Shown in pieces: positions 7,163 through 10,267 of a stretch of DNA of 10,267 nucleotides (position 1 is the first letter of the stretch; every line of letters begins with the position of its first letter). A program made the translations under genes and the position numbers. This stretch comes from Gammaproteobacteria bacterium. GTDB lineage: Bacteria > Pseudomonadota > Gammaproteobacteria > Steroidobacterales > SZUA-146. The notes beneath the pieces were generated by a model. It ran no database searches. It was not told where the DNA came from and worked only from the letters and a program-made list of their open reading frames with translations. The stretch lies in assembly GCA_003228965.1 (NCBI GenBank), contig QIGP01000176.1, positions 1 to 10,267 on the forward strand, given 5' to 3'.

Positions 7163-8133
7163 AAAACGCTCTAATTGTTGCGGCTGTAGTCGCTGCGGGT
7201 CTTGCGGCTACGACGATGTCGCGCTCACCCTCAGCCGAACTACCTCGCGACGCTTCGGCCGCTGAAATTGGCAACCCTGCGGCAACCCGGGCACACGCCA
7301 CCAGCAACAGTCCTTCGCATGACAACTCGGCCAAACATCCTGTATGGATTATAGAATCGGCCTCTAATCGCACCTATCTGCTCGGCTCAATTCATGTGCT
7401 GCGCGACGAAGACTACCCGCTACCCGAGGTCTTTCAACACGCCTACAATGACGCCGAACATCTGGTCATGGAACTGGACTTTACAGACCTGGACACCTTG
7501 GCGACGCTTGCAACAACCCGGCGCCTTGCCATGCTTCCACCATCTGAGTCGCTCAGTTCTGTCATGGGGCCGAGTAACTATTTGAAAGCCACGAAAGCCG
7601 CTAACCAGATTAATGTTGACCTCGAACAATTTGCGCGCGTCGACCCCTGGTATGCCGCGATGACGATCACACAGCTTCAGCTCGGGCGCCTCGGCTTCAA
7701 GGCAGAAAACGGAATTGAGCTGCATTTTGCTCGACAAGCCAAGCGTGACGCAAAAAGCGGCAGTGGCCTCGAAACCATCGAAGAACAACTCGGCATTCTG
7801 GATGCCCTGCCCACCGCATCACAAACGAAATTTCTACTCGAATCTTTAGTCGACGCGAACGAACTCAAAATTGAGGGTGAGCGCATGATCGCCGCATGGA
7901 AATCGGGCGATTCCGAACGTCTTTACGAACTGTTCGCTGAAGACCTAAAAGATAACCCTGATTTATACAGCGCGCTGCTGGTCGAGCGCAATCTGGCCTG
8001 GTTACCGCGTATCGTAGAATTTACGGAAAAAACAGACGACTACCTTGTGATTGTCGGCGCGTTGCACCTCGTCGGGCAAGACGGGGTTATCGAACTGCTG
8101 CGTCAACAGGGCGTTAGCGTGCGTCAGCTATAA
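7159..8133 (+). CDS. TraB/GumN family protein
   Basis: This 324-residue protein belongs to the TraB/GumN (TIKI-like, erythromycin-esterase-related fold) family; some eukaryotic relatives are metalloproteases, but bacterial function is not established. Residues 1 to about 20 (MKNALIVAAVVAAGLAATTM) form a signal peptide or N-terminal anchor, followed by a low-complexity Ser/Ala/Asn-rich linker to about residue 60. The domain then opens with VWIIESASNRTYLLGSIHVL, with the LGSIH motif at 75-79, and closes with the second conserved motif GALHLVGQDG (300-309). The pair of GxxH-type motifs at either end is the family hallmark. The start at 7159 is set by AGGA about 7 nt upstream and by the ATGA overlap with cpdA, so translational coupling is likely. 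A TTG at 7102 would extend the frame but would disrupt the signal peptide. Confidence 0.9.
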   Translation: MKNALIVAAVVAAGLAATTMSRSPSAELPRDASAAEIGNPAATRAHATSNSPSHDNSAKHPVWIIESASNRTYLLGSIHVLRDEDYPLPEVFQHAYNDAEHLVMELDFTDLDTLATLATTRRLAMLPPSESLSSVMGPSNYLKATKAANQINVDLEQFARVDPWYAAMTITQLQLGRLGFKAENGIELHFARQAKRDAKSGSGLETIEEQLGILDALPTASQTKFLLESLVDANELKIEGERMIAAWKSGDSERLYELFAEDLKDNPDLYSALLVERNLAWLPRIVEFTEKTDDYLVIVGALHLVGQDGVIELLRQQGVSVRQL

Positions 8134-8195
8134 GCACCCGTACCTGAATGGCACTTAACTTAACACGCGGAAGATTCTGTTGGAGCGTACGGGCT
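8134..8195. other. Short convergent gap between the TraB/GumN gene and rubredoxin
   Basis: This 62-nt gap separates two convergent stops. It contains a 7-bp inverted repeat, CCCGTAC (8136-8142) and GTACGGG (8187-8193), but the arms are far apart and there is no T-run. I see no convincing terminator. Confidence 0.35.
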
Positions 8196-8363
8196 TTAGG
8201 GCACCTGTTCCATTTCAAAATCTTCTTTACCAGAACCGCAATCGGGACATAGCCACGAAATTGGTACATCTTCCCACTTGGTCCCTGGCGCCAGTCCGGC
8301 ATCGGGATCGCCTTTGGCTTCGTCGTAGAGATAACCACAGACAATACACATCCACACTTTCAT
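8196..8363 (-). CDS. Rubredoxin
   Basis: This small cytoplasmic electron-transfer protein of 55 residues binds one iron through four cysteines. The pairs are CIVCGYLYD and [11 protein letters not shown], the canonical CxxCG…CPxCG arrangement, with the conserved aromatic and acidic residues between them ([17 protein letters not shown]). Its length is typical for a single-domain rubredoxin. The ATG at 8363 ([10 protein letters not shown]) is chosen over an upstream TTG because it gives the normal N-terminus and has AGGG about 7 nt upstream. It is divergent from hemL; in many gammaproteobacteria a rubredoxin gene sits beside hemL or thiamine genes. The electron partner cannot be told from this window. 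It is a convincing gene despite its size. Confidence 0.93.
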   Translation of the reverse strand: MKVWMCIVCGYLYDEAKGDPDAGLAPGTKWEDVPISWLCPDCGSGKEDFEMEQVP

Positions 8364-8548
8364 ACTGAACCCTGTTTGCAACGACGTTGATGTCGTGTAC
8401 CTATAATACGTTGACGCTTTGGCAGAGCCAAGGGTTGGTTACAGTAAACCACTGAGTTCACCAACAAAGCTCTCGTGTTTGTGCTGTTTACCGGCCCAAA
8501 ATCCGGCGGCCACTCCATTCAAACCCTCAGAATCGATCGGAGAAGAAA
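8364..8548. promoter_or_regulatory. Divergent control region between rubredoxin and hemL
   Basis: The region holds a perfect TATAAT at 8402-8407 on the plus strand, which would start hemL transcription near 8413 and leave a leader of about 135 nt. The best -35 partner (TTGCAA at 8376-8381) is weak and 20 nt away. Just downstream, CTTTGGC (8417-8423) and GCCAAGG (8427-8433) form a short dyad around AGA that could be an operator or a leader hairpin. The hemL ribosome binding site GGAGAAG ends 3-4 nt before the ATG at 8549. No named regulator site is recognised. Confidence 0.45.
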
Positions 8549-9823
8549 ATGTCGACTGACTACTTTGTTCAAGCAAAAAAAGTTATTCCTGGAGGCGTTA
8601 ATTCACCCGTGCGTGCTTTTGGCAGCGTGGGCGGAACCCCTGTTTTTATCGCATCTGCAAGCGGCTCCAAAGTCACTTCGCAGGACGGCCGGGTATTTAC
8701 CGACTACGTAGGGTCCTGGGGACCAATGATATTGGGCCACGCGGACAAACGTGTCGTGTCGCGCGTGCGCCGAGCAGCCGAACGTGGCTTAAGCTTCGGC
8801 GCGCCCACCATAGGTGAAACAGAACTTGCTGAACTCATTTGTTCGCTAGTGCCTTCAATCGAACGTGTACGTATGGTCAGTTCAGGCACCGAAGCCACCA
8901 TGAGCGCAATTCGCCTGGCGCGTGGCTACACCGATCGACCTTTACTGCTCAAATTTACTGGCTGCTATCACGGCCACGCTGATGCTCTACTCATTAAAGC
9001 AGGCTCCGGTGCGCTAACGCTTGGCATCCCGGGATCGGCTGGTGTGCCTGCCGGTGCCGCACAAGACACCCTGACTTGTGACTTCAATGACGTTGACGGA
9101 CTTCGTGAGGTGTTTGCCAAATACGGCGACCGAATAGCCTGCATTATTGCAGAACCCATTGCAGGCAACATGAACATGATATTCCCGACGCCAGAGTTTC
9201 TGGGCGTCATGCGAGAGCTGTGCGACCAACATAATAGTGTACTGATTTTTGACGAGGTCATGACCGGCTTTCGGGTAGCACTGGGTGGCGCTCAATCAGT
9301 CTATGGAATAACGCCTGACCTTACGACACTCGGCAAAGTGGTCGGTGGCGGTATGCCAGTCGGCGCCTTTGGTGGTCGTCGCAATATCATGGAACACGTT
9401 GCACCTCTTGGACCCGTCTACCAGGCCGGTACACTTTCAGGCAATCCTCTTGGTATGGCTGCAGGCATTGAAACGCTAACGCACATTCAGGCACCTGACT
9501 TTTACTCCGACCTGGAAAATATGGCGTCGCGACTGGTTAACGGCTTCAAAGACGCTGCTGCCCAACACGGCGTACCTCTTCAAGCGCACTGCATGGGCGG
9601 CATGTTTGGCGTGTTCTTCTCGGACGAAGACAATATTAATTCTTATGCGAAAGTCACTCGCTGCAACCTCGAACACTTCAAGCAGTTTTTCCGCGGCATG
9701 TTGGAACGCGGTCAATATTTTGCTCCGTCTGCTTATGAAGCAGGATTCATTAGTGGTGCTCACACTAAAGCCGATGTTGACGGAACTATCGAAGCTGCGA
9801 AGAGCGTCTTTGCGACGTTCTAA
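8549..9823 (+). CDS. hemL: Glutamate-1-semialdehyde 2,1-aminomutase
   Basis: This pyridoxal-phosphate enzyme converts glutamate-1-semialdehyde to 5-aminolevulinate, the last step of the C5 route feeding heme and other tetrapyrroles, in the cytoplasm. The 424-residue product has the usual family length (about 425). Visible features are the N-terminal [13 protein letters not shown], the [15 protein letters not shown] segment (111-125) that contacts the cofactor phosphate, GCYHGHAD (138-144), the AEPIAGNMN stretch (201-209), FDEVMTGFR (234-242) with the Asp that holds the PLP ring nitrogen, and [12 protein letters not shown] (259-270) with the PLP-binding Lys at about 263. The [13 protein letters not shown] motif follows. 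A strong ribosome binding site (GGAGAAG) fixes the start. It stands alone, facing away from rubredoxin, and is followed by its own terminator. Identity as HemL rather than another class-III aminotransferase is firm. Confidence 0.97.
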   Translation: MSTDYFVQAKKVIPGGVNSPVRAFGSVGGTPVFIASASGSKVTSQDGRVFTDYVGSWGPMILGHADKRVVSRVRRAAERGLSFGAPTIGETELAELICSLVPSIERVRMVSSGTEATMSAIRLARGYTDRPLLLKFTGCYHGHADALLIKAGSGALTLGIPGSAGVPAGAAQDTLTCDFNDVDGLREVFAKYGDRIACIIAEPIAGNMNMIFPTPEFLGVMRELCDQHNSVLIFDEVMTGFRVALGGAQSVYGITPDLTTLGKVVGGGMPVGAFGGRRNIMEHVAPLGPVYQAGTLSGNPLGMAAGIETLTHIQAPDFYSDLENMASRLVNGFKDAAAQHGVPLQAHCMGGMFGVFFSDEDNINSYAKVTRCNLEHFKQFFRGMLERGQYFAPSAYEAGFISGAHTKADVDGTIEAAKSVFATF

Positions 9824-9956
9824 ACCGGCTTGTGGTGTGAGTCTCTACGTTTGAACCTACTGCCGTTTCATAACCCAGCGCTTGGCGGCGCGGGTATTTG
9901 ATACGTCATAGTGCTTGACCTTGAATGCATTTACGCGAGTAGCACGGGCTGATTGA
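9824..9956. other. Intergenic stretch after hemL
   Basis: I see no gene, RNA or repeat between the hemL stop and the terminator at about 9957. Short open frames here overlap the hemL end in another frame and have no support. Confidence 0.5.
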
Positions 9957-10004
9957 CCTGAACGAAAAACGACCAGGCAGACAGGTCTGGTCGTTCAGGT
10001 TTTT
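9957..10004 (+). terminator. Intrinsic terminator of hemL
   Basis: AACGACCAG (9968-9976) pairs with CTGGTCGTT (9987-9995) over nine base pairs with a 10-nt loop. The outer CCTGAA (9957-9962) can pair with TTCAGG (9994-9999), leaving a bulge of A residues on the 5' side. A run of five T follows at 10000-10004. The position, about 130 nt beyond the hemL stop, is somewhat distant but nothing else lies between. Confidence 0.82.
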
Positions 10005-10013
10005 ATAGGTAGT

Positions 10014-10179
10014 TAGGAGCCTGTCGGACTTAACACTGTTCTACTGCGGAAAAGCAGCAATCAGCCATTTTTCACGGTCGATTTCGTTAAATAGAACGAC
10101 TATTCGCCTCAATCGACCGTAAAAACTGACTAATTTCTGCTTCCCCTCGCTACGAACGGTTAAGTCCGACAGGCTCCTA
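10014..10179. mobile_element. 166-bp foldback element with 21-bp terminal inverted repeats (MITE-like)
   Basis: The outer 21 bp at 10014-10034 (starting TAGGAGCCTGTCGG) and 10159-10179 are perfect inverted copies. The arms stay largely complementary inwards: AAGCAG (10052-10057) with CTGCTT (10137-10142), the A/T-rich stretch 10059-10072 with 10122-10135 at most positions, and ACGGTCGATT (10074-10083) with AATCGACCGT (10111-10120). The centre (about 10084-10110) is the loop. There is no room for a transposase. This architecture fits a miniature inverted-repeat element moved in trans by a transposase elsewhere. The ends can be read as TA-GGAGCC…GGCTCC-TA, so TA could be the target duplication, but no longer duplication is visible. 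It sits 10 nt after the hemL terminator, a harmless site. An alternative is a structured RNA or an unusual double terminator. Confidence 0.8.
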
Positions 10180-10226
10180 GTACAGCGACAGAATTGCTTT
10201 GATGGATAGTTCATGTAATCTCTTAA

Positions 10227-10249
10227 GTGTTGATATTAACGTGTTGATA
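10227..10249 (+). repeat. Tandem GTGTTGATA direct repeat
   Basis: The nonamer GTGTTGATA occurs at 10227-10235 and again at 10241-10249, 14 bp apart start to start, in an AT-rich stretch at the right edge of the window. This spacing is larger than one helical turn. It may be chance or part of a control region for a gene beyond the edge. No coding sequence is evident from 10180 to 10267. Confidence 0.35.
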
Positions 10250-10267
10250 CTTAGGATCAAGCTATGC

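Noticed and set aside
8475..8711. 78-codon open frame overlapping the hemL start
   Set aside because: It is in another frame, lacks a ribosome binding site and shows no protein family features; hemL itself is unambiguous.

Overview
The window carries chromosomal housekeeping genes of what looks like a gammaproteobacterium. This rests on protein style (MetK, compact AhcY, CpdA, and HemL beside a rubredoxin gene), gene order and roughly balanced base composition. The genus cannot be named from sequence alone. There is no tRNA, rRNA, CRISPR array, prophage or transposase gene.

Layout, left to right. A 263-nt non-coding leader precedes metK (S-adenosylmethionine synthase, +) and ahcY (S-adenosylhomocysteine hydrolase, +). 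The two form an activated-methyl-cycle pair ending in a strong UUCG-loop terminator. The metK frame is interrupted by an in-frame TAA at 1371-1373, yet the conserved C-terminal tail of the family continues in the same frame to a second TAA at 1446-1448. Next, on the minus strand, is a two-gene unit: DUF1800 (Sec-type signal peptide) followed 8 nt later by DUF1501 (twin-arginine-like signal). This is a widespread exported pair of unknown function.

Divergent from it is a plus-strand run: an unrecognised protein with about six membrane segments, cpdA (cyclic-AMP phosphodiesterase family), and a TraB/GumN-family protein whose ATG overlaps the cpdA stop. A short rubredoxin gene (-) then stands head to head with hemL (glutamate-1-semialdehyde aminomutase, +; tetrapyrrole synthesis). 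hemL ends at a hairpin terminator. Ten nt further lies a 166-bp foldback element with perfect 21-bp terminal inverted repeats and imperfectly complementary arms throughout, most likely a MITE-type non-autonomous mobile element.

metK and ahcY act together: MetK makes SAM, methyltransferases turn it into SAH, and AhcY removes SAH. The other genes are not linked in one pathway. The most notable observations are the metK nonsense codon and the foldback element. I found no convincing new multi-gene system; the DUF1800/DUF1501 pair and the membrane protein/cpdA/TraB run are the parts with least-understood function.
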